Of a DNA stretch of 53,639 nt, positions 38,633 to 45,988 are shown in pieces. A model generated the notes under the pieces. It was not told the origin of the DNA. It saw only the letters and a list, made by a program, of their open reading frames with translations, and did no database searches. The DNA lies in assembly GCA_017437095.1 (NCBI GenBank), contig JAFSBW010000027.1, forward strand, positions 1-53,639, written 5' to 3'. Made by a program: the position numbers and the translations under genes. Each line of letters opens with the position of its first letter. The first letter of the stretch is position 1. This stretch comes from Oscillospiraceae bacterium (GTDB lineage: Bacteria; Bacillota; Clostridia; Oscillospirales; Oscillospiraceae).

Positions 38633-39388
38633 TTAGAGTTTATTCGCGATTTCTTCTGCCATCTGGGTATAAGCCTTGGCGCCCCGGCTGCTGCGGTCGT
38701 ACACCGTAACGGGGATGCCATGGCTGGGGGCTTCCGCCAGGCGGATATTGCGGGGGATCACCGATGCGAACACCTTGCCGGGGAAATGGCGGCGCACTTC
38801 TTCGGCAACCTGGTTGGAAAAATTGGTGCGGCCGTCATACATGGTAAGGGCCACGCCGAAGATCTCCAGCTTAGGGTTGATGCGGCGCTTGACCATACGC
38901 AGGGTAGACATCAGGTCGCTCAAGCCCTCCAGGGCATAGTATTCGCACTGCACCGGCACCAGAATGCTGTCCGCCGCCGCAAGGGCGTTAAGGGTAAGCA
39001 TTTCCAGGGACGGGGGGCAATCGATAAAAATAACATCGTAGCTGTCTTTGATAGGCAGCAGGGCTTTTTTCAGGCATTTATCCGGCTCCGGCAGGCTGAT
39101 CAGCTCCACCGCAGCGCCTGCCAGGTCTGCCGACGAGGGCAGCACATCCGCAAACTGGGTATGCACCACCGCTTCCTGGGCAGGGCAATCGCCGATAGCC
39201 ACATGGTAGACAGTTTTTTTTATTTTCTTTTTATCCACGCCCAGGCCGGAGGTGGCATTGGCCTGGGGATCAAAATCGCACAAAAGCACCTTTTTGCCCA
39301 AAGCCGTCAAGGCTGCCGCCAGGTTTACGCCGGTGGTAGTCTTGCCTACGCCGCCCTTCTGGTTGACGATGGCTATTATTTTACCCAT
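38633..39388 (-). CDS. parA: Chromosome partitioning ATPase ParA/Soj
   Basis: A 251-residue deviant-Walker ATPase that binds DNA in its ATP form and also modulates DnaA in Bacillus. The P-loop is QKGGVGKTTTGVNLAAAL, followed by the conserved CDFDPQANATSGLG and FIDCPPSLEMLTLNAL. It is upstream of parB in the same operon. Two parS sites lie 17-62 bases upstream of its start, so ParB binding should occupy its leader. Confidence 0.97.
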   Translation of the reverse strand: MGKIIAIVNQKGGVGKTTTGVNLAAALTALGKKVLLCDFDPQANATSGLGVDKKKIKKTVYHVAIGDCPAQEAVVHTQFADVLPSSADLAGAAVELISLPEPDKCLKKALLPIKDSYDVIFIDCPPSLEMLTLNALAAADSILVPVQCEYYALEGLSDLMSTLRMVKRRINPKLEIFGVALTMYDGRTNFSNQVAEEVRRHFPGKVFASVIPRNIRLAEAPSHGIPVTVYDRSSRGAKAYTQMAEEIANKL

Positions 39389-39404
39389 ATTTTCTCCTTT
39401 TCAC

Positions 39405-39420
39405 TGTTTCACATGAAACA
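39405..39420. promoter_or_regulatory. parS site 1 (one base from consensus)
   Basis: TGTTTCACATGAAACA: the 16-bp ParB-binding palindrome with A instead of G at one of the two central positions, a variant that occurs among natural parS sites. Confidence 0.9.
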
Positions 39421-39434
39421 ATCTTTGCAGGCTG

Positions 39435-39450
39435 TGTTTCACGTGAAACA
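39435..39450. promoter_or_regulatory. parS site 2 (perfect consensus)
   Basis: TGTTTCACGTGAAACA, a perfect match. It starts exactly 30 bp from site 1 (about three helical turns) and ends three bases before the stop codon of the preceding gene. Confidence 0.97.
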
Positions 39451-39453
39451 CGC

Positions 39454-39879
39454 TTAGCCTACTCCCTCCGCTACTGAATCGGAAGGGGGTAGCGTTTCTG
39501 TAGAATCTGCCGGTGTGGTAGTTGGGGCAGGGGTCGTAGTAGCCGTAGGCTGGGTAGAATAGTTCTGCCCTTTGTTGTTTACCTTTATCTGACCCGGCTC
39601 CAGGATCTCCTTCACCAGCCAATAGCCGCCGATGGCCAGCACCAGCAAAAGCACCGCCAGCAGCGCCGACAGCACCCGTATTTTCTTTTTCAGCTTTGGC
39701 AGCTGCTCCTCCGCGGAGGGTTTTTTCTTGACGGGAGCTTTTTGCACCGCCGCGGAACGGGGATGCAAAACAATGGGCGTACCCGTAGCTACCGGGTATT
39801 TTTCCATGATCTCCAGGCATTCCTGGCAGAAAACCTTGGTAGTAGACAGCTCTTTGCCGCATTTTATGCAGTTGGCCAT
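39454..39879 (-). CDS. Zinc-ribbon, single-pass membrane protein of unknown function
   Basis: A 141-residue protein: N-terminal zinc ribbon (CIKCGKEL and CQECLEIMEKYP), a basic linker (APVKKKPSAEEQLPKLKKKIR), one membrane helix (about residues 69-90, LSALLAVLLLVLAIGGYWLV), then an external Thr/Pro/Ser-rich tail (PTATTTPAPTTTPADSTE). I recall similar proteins beside parA in related Clostridia but cannot verify. It probably shares a transcript with parA-parB; parS site 2 lies right after its stop. ATG 39879 is preceded by a G-rich GGGGGCGGGG. Confidence 0.8.
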   Translation of the reverse strand: MANCIKCGKELSTTKVFCQECLEIMEKYPVATGTPIVLHPRSAAVQKAPVKKKPSAEEQLPKLKKKIRVLSALLAVLLLVLAIGGYWLVKEILEPGQIKVNNKGQNYSTQPTATTTPAPTTTPADSTETLPPSDSVAEGVG

Positions 39880-39914
39880 TGCCCCGCCCCCTTCTTTCTA
39901 TATAGGTAACTAAC

Positions 39915-39943
39915 ATTGTACAACAATTTTTAGCTTTCGTAAA
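39915..39943 (-). promoter_or_regulatory. Probable promoter of the zinc-ribbon/parAB unit
   Basis: On the minus strand TTTACG (39943-39938), 17 bases, TACAAT (39920-39915). Confidence 0.6.
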
Positions 39944-39974
39944 GAGGTTTTGTCAGGAATTCAAAATAAAAGGT

Positions 39975-40000
39975 TACGGCGGGGGCAAGCCCCCGCCGTA
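39975..40000. repeat. GC-rich palindrome, copy of a dispersed family
   Basis: TACGGCGGGGG (39975-39985) and CCCCCGCCGTA (39990-40000) around CAAG. Nearly the same design as 10740-10760. It may double as the terminator of the minus-strand lipid kinase unit or simply be a repeat. Confidence 0.75.
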
Positions 40001-40027
40001 CGATCTGATCGCGTATTTTAAAGCGCT

Positions 40028-40948
40028 TTATACCTGGGCTGTTTGGCGGATATGTACGCTGTTGGGGTAGAAAAAGCGGAGCTTTTCCTTGGCAATGGAG
40101 ATATTTACCTCTTTGGCCACGCGAAGCTCGCCGTCCAGGTTGATAGGTGTTTCCTTATCGCAGACAATGGTCAGCTTGTCCGTGCGGATATGGCGGATCA
40201 AGTCGGGGTACTGCTCGTAAAGGCCGTTTTTGTACTTACCCACCACCGCCGCTACCTTCAGCCGGGATACCTTTTTGATCAGCAGCACATCCAGCATGCC
40301 GTCGCTGGGGTCAGCGGTAGGCACGGGGTTGAAGCCGCCGCCGTAAAAGCGGCCGTTGCAGGCGCAGATCAGGGTAAATTCCCCGTCGATCTGCTCCCCG
40401 TCTACCAGCACCCGGTAATGCTCGGCAACGCCTTTTAGGGTATTGACTACGGTAGACAGCACATAGGCCATAGAGCCGGAAACCAGCGGCAGGCGCTTAT
40501 AGGTGGAAACATTGGTGCCGATGCGGGCATCCAGGCCCACGGAGCAGATATTCAGGCTGATATCATCGTTGCAGCGCACCAGATCGAAGGTATATTCCCG
40601 GCAATCCATCAGCGCCTGAAGATCCCGGAAAGGCTCGGGATGGTCAAAGATCTTAATAAAATCGTTGCCGCTGCCGCCGGCATAATGGGTAACGGCTACA
40701 TTTGGATAGCCTGCGACTCCCGCCACCACCTCGTTTAAAGTGCCGTCGCCGCCGCAGGCGTAGATGCGGTATTCTTCCCCGGTTTGGGCAGCCTGGCGGG
40801 CAAAGGCGGTGCAATCCCCCGGCTTTTGGGAGATCTTGATCTGGTAATCCAGCCCCCTGCTATGGGCTATCTGCTGGATCTGGGCTCTGTATTCGTAGGT
40901 CTTATCCGTCTTGCCCGCTGCGGGGTTGATGATAAAAAGATGCTTCAC
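40028..40948 (-). CDS. Diacylglycerol/lipid kinase-family protein (YegS/DgkB-like)
   Basis: A 306-residue lipid kinase that phosphorylates diacylglycerol or a related lipid for phospholipid recycling. The N-terminal nucleotide site is INPAAGK plus ACGGDGTLNEVVAG (about residues 64-77), followed by GGSGNDF and a C-terminal beta-sandwich with ADPSDGMLDVLLI. GTG 40948 is the start (AGAAGG upstream) and overlaps the stop of the RlmL-like gene by four bases, so it is translated by coupling. Which lipid it uses is not known. Confidence 0.9.
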   Translation of the reverse strand: MKHLFIINPAAGKTDKTYEYRAQIQQIAHSRGLDYQIKISQKPGDCTAFARQAAQTGEEYRIYACGGDGTLNEVVAGVAGYPNVAVTHYAGGSGNDFIKIFDHPEPFRDLQALMDCREYTFDLVRCNDDISLNICSVGLDARIGTNVSTYKRLPLVSGSMAYVLSTVVNTLKGVAEHYRVLVDGEQIDGEFTLICACNGRFYGGGFNPVPTADPSDGMLDVLLIKKVSRLKVAAVVGKYKNGLYEQYPDLIRHIRTDKLTIVCDKETPINLDGELRVAKEVNISIAKEKLRFFYPNSVHIRQTAQV

Positions 40949-42093
40949 TTATGTGCCTTCTTTCTGTCTGCCCTGGCGTTATCGGTATACATATAATAAT
41001 CGCATTTGATCATGCCGTTGTAAAGCTTGCGCTTTTTGTCTGCCCGGCGGCCAAAATAATGCTCAAACTCCGGCTCAGAGGTAATGATATACTTTTTCCA
41101 GCCGTCGGCGAATTTTATATGGCGGCCAAAGGCGCTGTACAGCCGCTGGGCGCTGTGCTGCTCCATCATGCGCTGGCCGTAGGGGGGATTGCAGACCAAA
41201 ATGCCTTCCTTGGCAGGCAGATCCATCTTGGTAGCATCCCCATCCCGGAAGGTAACGCAATCGGAAACACCGGCTTTCCGGGCGTTGGCAAAGGCCAGGG
41301 AAACGCAGGCGGGGTCGTTATCCGAGCCCATGATCTGGTATTTACCGGCAAACTCCTTATCTTTGGCTTCTGCCTTTGCCTGCTCCCAGATCTCCTTACC
41401 CATCCAGGGGAAGGCCTGGGCGGCAAAGCCGCGGTTTAGGCCCGGCGCCCGGTTTTTGGCGATGAGGGCAGCTTCGATGGGGATGGTGCCGCTGCCGCAG
41501 AAGGGGTCCCAGAAAAATTCCCGGCCACGGAAACGGGCAAGCTGCACCATGGCAGCGGCCAGGGTTTCCCGCAGGGGAGCTTCGTTGCCCTGGGCCCGGT
41601 AGCCCCGCTTGTGCAGGCCGGCGCCGGAGGTATCCAGGTAAAGGGTGACATGGTCGTTCATAATGGAAAATTGCAGCTGGAACTTCGCCCCGGTCTCCGG
41701 CAGCCAGCTTACGCCGTATTTTTCGCCCAAACGCTTCGATGCCGCCTTTTTGATAATGGCCTGGCAATCCGGCACGCTCATAAGCTGGCTGTTCAGGCAA
41801 TGCCCCTTTACCGGGAAAGCGCCGTCGCTGGGGATGAAATCTTCCAGGTTCAGCTTATATACTCCCTGGAAAAGCTCCTCAAAGCTGCGGGCGGTAAATT
41901 CCCCCAGCACGATGAGGATGCGCTCGCCGGTGCGCAGGCAGATATTGGCCCGGGCCAGGGTAAGGCGATCGCCGGTAAACAGCACCCGGCCGTTTTCTAC
42001 CGCAACATTTTCGATATTCAGCCGCCGCAGCTCATCCCCGGCGATGCCCTCCAGGCCAAACAGGCAGGGGGCTGCAAATTTCATCTGATCCAT
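40945..42093 (-). CDS. THUMP-domain class I rRNA methyltransferase (RlmL/YpsC-like)
   Basis: A 382-residue N2-guanine methyltransferase homologue acting on 23S rRNA. An N-terminal ferredoxin-like and THUMP region (residues about 1-165, CLFGLEGIAGDELRRL, VYLN-like linker) is followed by the SAM domain with DPFCGSGTIPIEAALIA and the catalytic NPPYGQRM motif. It matches the shorter Firmicutes YpsC type, not the fused RlmKL of E. coli. ATG 42093 has GGAG five to eight bases upstream. It is followed by the lipid kinase gene in an overlapping arrangement. Confidence 0.92.
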   Translation of the reverse strand: MDQMKFAAPCLFGLEGIAGDELRRLNIENVAVENGRVLFTGDRLTLARANICLRTGERILIVLGEFTARSFEELFQGVYKLNLEDFIPSDGAFPVKGHCLNSQLMSVPDCQAIIKKAASKRLGEKYGVSWLPETGAKFQLQFSIMNDHVTLYLDTSGAGLHKRGYRAQGNEAPLRETLAAAMVQLARFRGREFFWDPFCGSGTIPIEAALIAKNRAPGLNRGFAAQAFPWMGKEIWEQAKAEAKDKEFAGKYQIMGSDNDPACVSLAFANARKAGVSDCVTFRDGDATKMDLPAKEGILVCNPPYGQRMMEQHSAQRLYSAFGRHIKFADGWKKYIITSEPEFEHYFGRRADKKRKLYNGMIKCDYYMYTDNARADRKKAHK

Positions 42094-42121
42094 AGCTTCT
42101 CCTTAGTTTACATAAAACAAA

Positions 42122-42667
42122 TCAAGGTACTCTTCTGCTGGGCTTTAAATAGCGCTCCTCTTCGGAAAAAACGCAGCCGCAGTATTTTTGCATATAAAAG
42201 CCCAGCTCCCGGGCTTTTTCCTGGCCAGCCTTAAAATAGGGGCGAAAATCCCGGTAGAGAAATTCTACGCCGTATTCAAAGGCGGCCCGCTCCGCGGTTT
42301 CGCGCATCAGGTCGTGGTTTTGGTAGGGGCTGATAAAAAGCGACGATGTAAAACAGTCAAACCCCAGCTCTTTTGCCTGCCGGGCGGCTTCAAAAAGCCG
42401 CATTTCGTAGCATTTTCCGCAGCGGGCGGCAATGTCCGATGCCACTTCCCGGATAAAGGGACGCAGAGCGTAGTCATTTTTTTCGATCAGGGGCAGATCG
42501 ATGGCGGTAGCGTAATCTCGCAGGCAGTTGCGCCGGGAGCGGTACTCCGTAAAGGGGTGGATATTGGGGTTATACCAAAAGCCGGAAACTTCCATGCCGT
42601 CACCGCGCAGCACATCAATGCATTGGTTGGCGCAGGGAGCGCAGCAGATATGAAGCAATGTTTTCAT
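42122..42667 (-). CDS. queH: Epoxyqueuosine reductase QueH
   Basis: QueH performs the last step of queuosine synthesis, reducing epoxyqueuosine in tRNA; it is the non-cobalamin alternative to QueG. The 181-residue protein shows the family cysteines: HICCAPCANQC at the N-terminus, AARCGKCYEMRL mid-protein and YCGCVFSEEE near the C-terminus, the ligands of Fe-S and iron sites. AGGAG precedes ATG 42667. mtaB lies 15 bases upstream in the same direction, so two tRNA-modifying enzymes are co-transcribed. Confidence 0.93.
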   Translation of the reverse strand: MKTLLHICCAPCANQCIDVLRGDGMEVSGFWYNPNIHPFTEYRSRRNCLRDYATAIDLPLIEKNDYALRPFIREVASDIAARCGKCYEMRLFEAARQAKELGFDCFTSSLFISPYQNHDLMRETAERAAFEYGVEFLYRDFRPYFKAGQEKARELGFYMQKYCGCVFSEEERYLKPSRRVP

Positions 42668-42682
42668 AAAAAACTCCTGAAT

Positions 42683-43972
42683 TTAAGGCAATACAGTGCC
42701 CAAAATGCCGTCAAGATAAAGCTTTTCCAAGCGGACGGTGCGGATCTCGTTGTGGAGGTTCTCCCCTTGGGCGTATACCTTGGTATAGTTTGGGGTATGG
42801 CCCACAAAAAGGCCCTCTTGCTCTTCTTCAAACAGCACCTTTTCTTCCCTGCCCAGCATGGCCTGCAAATACTCCCGGCGCAAAAGCGCTGCTTTTGCAA
42901 TGGCCCTGCGGCTTCTTTCTTCCTTGGTTGCGTTACAGTGCTGGCCGGGCATTTTATCCGCCGGCGTTCCCGGCCGCCGGGAATAGGGGAAAATATGCAT
43001 ATCCGCAAAGCGGCAAGCATCCATAAAGGCCAGGCTTTGGGCAAATTCTTCCTCCGTTTCCCCTGGGAAGGCTACGATCATATCCGTAGTAATGGCGCAG
43101 CCGGGAAAATACCGGTTTAAAAGCTCTACACTTTCCAGATACCGCGCCGTATCATACTTGCGGTGCATCCGCTTTAGCACCGTATCGCAGCCGGATTGCA
43201 GGGATAGGTGGAACTGGGGACAGAGGTTTACATAATCTTTTAAGCTTTGGCAAAATTCTTCCGTAACGATCCGCGGCTCCAGGCTGCCCAGGCGCACCCG
43301 CAGGTTGGGCACAGCCTGGCAGATGGCCCCAAAAAGCTGGGCAGGCTGAGGCTTGCCCGGCAGGTCTACCCCCCAGGAGGCGATCTCAATACCGGTAACG
43401 ATGATTTCCCGGTAGCCCTTTTCTTCCAGCTCCCTGGCCTGCCGCAGCGCCAGCTCCAGGGGGGCGCTGCGCACCGGCCCCCGGGTATAGGGAATGATGC
43501 AATAGCTGCAAAAATTCACGCAGCCATCCTGCACCTTCAGCATAGCTCTGGTGCGCCCCTCCAGGCCGCCGGCGGGCAGCACCTCGAAGCTGCGCCGGGC
43601 CAAGGCCTTATCCACATTCTCCAGGCGCTGTTTTTCCTTTGCGCAGGAGATCATCATGCTGATAAATTCTTCCCGCTGGCCGCTGCCGCCGATCACATCC
43701 GCGTTTAGCTCTCGCAAGGCTTCGGGATCATGCTGGCTGTAGCAGCCGCAAACGCCCAAAACAGCATTTGGGTTTTCCCGGCGGGTGCGGCGGATCACGG
43801 TGCGGTTTTTCCGGTCAGCAATGGCGGTAACGGAGCAGGTATTTACAATATAGCCGTCACATTTTTCCTGAAAGCTGCCGATCTCATGGCCCTGCTGCAG
43901 CAAAAGCTGCTCCATAGCCTGGGTTTCATACTGATTTACCTTGCAGCCAAGGGTATAAAAAGCAAATTTCAT
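42683..43972 (-). CDS. mtaB: tRNA (t6A37) methylthiotransferase MtaB
   Basis: MtaB converts t6A to ms2t6A at position 37 of tRNAs decoding ANN codons. The 429-residue radical-SAM protein has the N-terminal UPF0004 domain with conserved cysteines (TLGCKVNQYE, NTCSVTA, VCGCYSQ), the radical cluster C-x3-C-x2-C in DGCVNFCSYCIIPYTRGP, and a C-terminal TRAM domain. The start is ATG 43972 (GGTGA upstream); the longer frame runs through the promoter. Its promoter faces away from the candidate small RNA promoter. Confidence 0.94.
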   Translation of the reverse strand: MKFAFYTLGCKVNQYETQAMEQLLLQQGHEIGSFQEKCDGYIVNTCSVTAIADRKNRTVIRRTRRENPNAVLGVCGCYSQHDPEALRELNADVIGGSGQREEFISMMISCAKEKQRLENVDKALARRSFEVLPAGGLEGRTRAMLKVQDGCVNFCSYCIIPYTRGPVRSAPLELALRQARELEEKGYREIIVTGIEIASWGVDLPGKPQPAQLFGAICQAVPNLRVRLGSLEPRIVTEEFCQSLKDYVNLCPQFHLSLQSGCDTVLKRMHRKYDTARYLESVELLNRYFPGCAITTDMIVAFPGETEEEFAQSLAFMDACRFADMHIFPYSRRPGTPADKMPGQHCNATKEERSRRAIAKAALLRREYLQAMLGREEKVLFEEEQEGLFVGHTPNYTKVYAQGENLHNEIRTVRLEKLYLDGILGTVLP

Positions 43973-43990
43973 TGTTATATTCACCAAAAA

Positions 43991-44020
43991 ATAATAGTCT
44001 GTTTTGTATTTATCGTCCAA
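43991..44020 (-). promoter_or_regulatory. Promoter of mtaB
   Basis: On the minus strand TTGGAC (44020-44015), 18 bases, TATTAT (43996-43991). Leader of about 12-18 bases. Confidence 0.65.
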
Positions 44021-44028
44021 TACGACAC

Positions 44029-44056
44029 TTGAAAAATACAAAATTCCTGCTATAAT
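44029..44056 (+). promoter_or_regulatory. Promoter of the candidate small RNA
   Basis: TTGAAA (44029-44034), 16 bases, perfect TATAAT (44051-44056). Transcription would begin near 44063. Confidence 0.7.
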
Positions 44057-44062
44057 GATTTA

Positions 44063-44195
44063 TACTTTCCTTCCAGGCCATTATAAACGAAATTTGGCCT
44101 TTTGTATAGCACAGAAAATGATATTTTTCTGGAGGCTTTTCTTTTTGGCTCTTGTAGCACCGTCCCGGGAATACCTGGGGCGGGTTTTTTTATTT
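44063..44195 (+). ncRNA. Candidate small RNA of about 130 nt upstream of dnaA
   Basis: A promoter with perfect -10 is followed within 130 bases by a strong intrinsic terminator and no supported reading frame. Structure elements in order: AGGCCA/TGGCCT stem with a 14-base loop (44075-44100), AGAAAA/TTTTCT stem (44113-44130), a GGAGG-like single-stranded segment (44131), then the terminator stem 44160-44169 with 44174-44183 and a T7 run. It matches no class I recognise; 6S RNA would be longer. It could instead be a leader or attenuator left over from another gene. Confidence 0.5.
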
Positions 44196-44196
44196 T
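44160..44196 (+). terminator. Intrinsic terminator before dnaA
   Basis: CCGTCCCGGG (44160-44169) pairs with CCTGGGGCGG (44174-44183), 10 bp with two wobbles, AATA loop, then GTTTTTTTATTTT. It ends the candidate small RNA and insulates dnaA from upstream transcription. Confidence 0.85.
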
Positions 44197-44291
44197 CAGG
44201 GCAGAATAAATTCCTTTTTTAGGCCGCAAAATGCGCATAAAAAGAGCGTGTTTTCAGGCCCTTTTTTTATATTTCTATATATAGATGTATC

Positions 44292-44333
44292 TGTGGAAAA
44301 ATGCTTGTATTTTTGGGTAAAATGTGATAAAAT
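44292..44333 (+). promoter_or_regulatory. dnaA promoter with DnaA-box-like sequences
   Basis: TGTGGAAAA (44292-44300, i.e. TTTTCCACA on the minus strand) is a DnaA-box-like 9-mer. TTGTAT (44305-44310), 17 bases and TAAAAT (44328-44333) form a promoter. A second partial box TGTGATAAA (44323-44331) overlaps the -10. Overlap of boxes and promoter suggests DnaA autoregulation, as in other bacteria. The dnaA leader is about 90 bases long. Confidence 0.65.
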
Positions 44334-44426
44334 CTAGGGTGAAGTATTATGGCCCAAATATTTGCTCACAGGGGCAAAATTTGTGGTTTTTTCCTATATT
44401 TTTTAGATAGAAAGGAGCAGCAGACT

Positions 44427-45740
44427 ATGTATTCCTCTGCCTATGTTTGGGCGAAAGTCATGCGCCACATGGAAGAGCGGCTGGACAGCACTACCATGGC
44501 CGCCTGGTTTGACGACTGCGAGGTAGTAGAGCTTACCGAAGAGCATCTGATTCTCTATTCCCCTTCCGATTTTCGCCGGGATATCATCCTGCGCCGCTAC
44601 AGCCCTTATATTCACGACGCGCTGAAGGAGATCTTCTCCTCCGATGCCAAGCTGATGGTTTACGGCGAAAAAGAAATGGCCTCCTTCCGCAGCAAGGATA
44701 ATATCAATACCGGTATGGATTTTAACCCCCAGTTTACCTTTGACAATTTTGTGGTAGGCCCTTCCAACCGCTTTGCCCACTCTGCTGCCATCGCTGTCAG
44801 TAACAACCCCGGCCAGGTATATAACCCTCTGTTTATTTACGGCCCTGCCGGCGTGGGCAAGACCCATCTGCTCTACGCCATTGCCAACGGCATCCGCAAG
44901 CAAAACCCCAACGCCAATATCGTTTACATCAAGGGCGACCAATTTACCAACGAGCTGATCGCCGCCATTCAAAGCGGTAAGAATATCGAATTCCGCAGCA
45001 AATACCGGGAAGCCGACCTGTTTCTCATCGATGACATTCAGTTTATTGCCGGCAAGGAAAGCACCCAGGAGGAATTTTTCCATACCTTTAACAAGCTCTA
45101 CGAAGAGCATAAGCAGATCGTTATGACCTCTGACCGGAAGCCCAGCGATATGCTCACTTTGGAAGACCGGCTGAAGACCCGCTTTGAATGGGGCCTTTTG
45201 GCTGATGTCCAGCCCCCGGATTATGAGACCCGTATGGCCATCATTAAAAACAAGGCCATTTCCCTGGGCCTTGACCTGAGCGACGATATCTGCAACTACA
45301 TTGCCATCAATGTTACCTCCAATGTACGGCAGATCGAAGGCACCGTAAAAAAGATCCTGGCTCACCGGGATCTGGACAATATGCCTTTGACCCTTGAAAA
45401 TGTTTCCAAGGTAATTGGCGACATGTTTAAGACCGAGGGCAACGCCCTGCCTACCCCGGCGCTGATCATCAGCCATGTGTGCAAGTTCTATTCCATAGAC
45501 GAAAGCGTGCTGCGGGGTACTTTAAAAAACAAGGGCACTGCCGAAGCCCGGCAGACGGCTATGTACCTGATCCGTCAGCTTACCAACCTGAGCCTGCCGG
45601 ATATCGGCAAGGAATTCAACAAAGACCACACCTCTATTCTTTATTCCATCCGCAAGGTAGAGGATGCCCTGAAAAAGGGAAACAAGCAGCTCAAGGACAA
45701 TATCCGCGATATTACCGCCAATATCAACTCCTGCCTGTAA
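44427..45740 (+). CDS. dnaA: Chromosomal replication initiator DnaA
   Basis: DnaA binds DnaA boxes at oriC and opens the origin. The 437-residue protein has domain I (residues about 1-75, VWAKVMRHMEERLDSTTMAAWF), a very short domain II, the AAA+ domain with Walker A GPAGVGKTH (Lys145), Walker B FLIDDIQF and the box VII Arg region, and the domain IV helix-turn-helix ending in NKDHTSILYSIRKVED, the DnaA signature. ATG 44427 follows AAAGGAG by 9 bases; the upstream frame extension has no ribosome site. Confidence 0.97.
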   Translation: MYSSAYVWAKVMRHMEERLDSTTMAAWFDDCEVVELTEEHLILYSPSDFRRDIILRRYSPYIHDALKEIFSSDAKLMVYGEKEMASFRSKDNINTGMDFNPQFTFDNFVVGPSNRFAHSAAIAVSNNPGQVYNPLFIYGPAGVGKTHLLYAIANGIRKQNPNANIVYIKGDQFTNELIAAIQSGKNIEFRSKYREADLFLIDDIQFIAGKESTQEEFFHTFNKLYEEHKQIVMTSDRKPSDMLTLEDRLKTRFEWGLLADVQPPDYETRMAIIKNKAISLGLDLSDDICNYIAINVTSNVRQIEGTVKKILAHRDLDNMPLTLENVSKVIGDMFKTEGNALPTPALIISHVCKFYSIDESVLRGTLKNKGTAEARQTAMYLIRQLTNLSLPDIGKEFNKDHTSILYSIRKVEDALKKGNKQLKDNIRDITANINSCL

Positions 45741-45988
45741 AAGCGTTTTTCCACATTTGGCTGTGGAAAAAGAAAAAGTTAGCTGTGGAGATCCTGCGAA
45801 AAATTTTCCCGTTTTTTCCCGTGTGAAAAAGCTTTCGGTTTTTCAACGCCGGCTGTGAAGAAAAAGGCTTTGAAAAACCAGGCCGGATGGGAGTTTTTCA
45901 CATAAATTTTCCCTAATACTGCTTTTACTGCCTAAAATACGAAAAAATATATTTATTCTATTTATCTTTACAGAAACGAGGGAATTGT
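45741..45988. other. oriC (downstream part): DnaA-box cluster and AT-rich unwinding region
   Basis: The 248-base gap between dnaA and dnaN contains DnaA-box-like 9-mers at 45747-45755 (TTTTCCACA), 45762-45770 (TGTGGAAAA), 45784-45792 (TGTGGAGAT), 45822-45830 (TGTGAAAAA), 45854-45862 (TGTGAAGAA) and 45894-45902 (TTTTTCACA). The first two face each other. A strongly A/T-rich stretch (about 45930-45975) follows and would be the unwinding element. With the boxes upstream of dnaA this gives the bipartite origin known from Bacillus. Confidence 0.85.

Noticed and set aside
44004..44222. 72-codon plus-strand frame in the region before dnaA
   Set aside because: No ribosome site, and it starts before the promoter and runs through the terminator; the promoter-terminator unit explains the stretch better.
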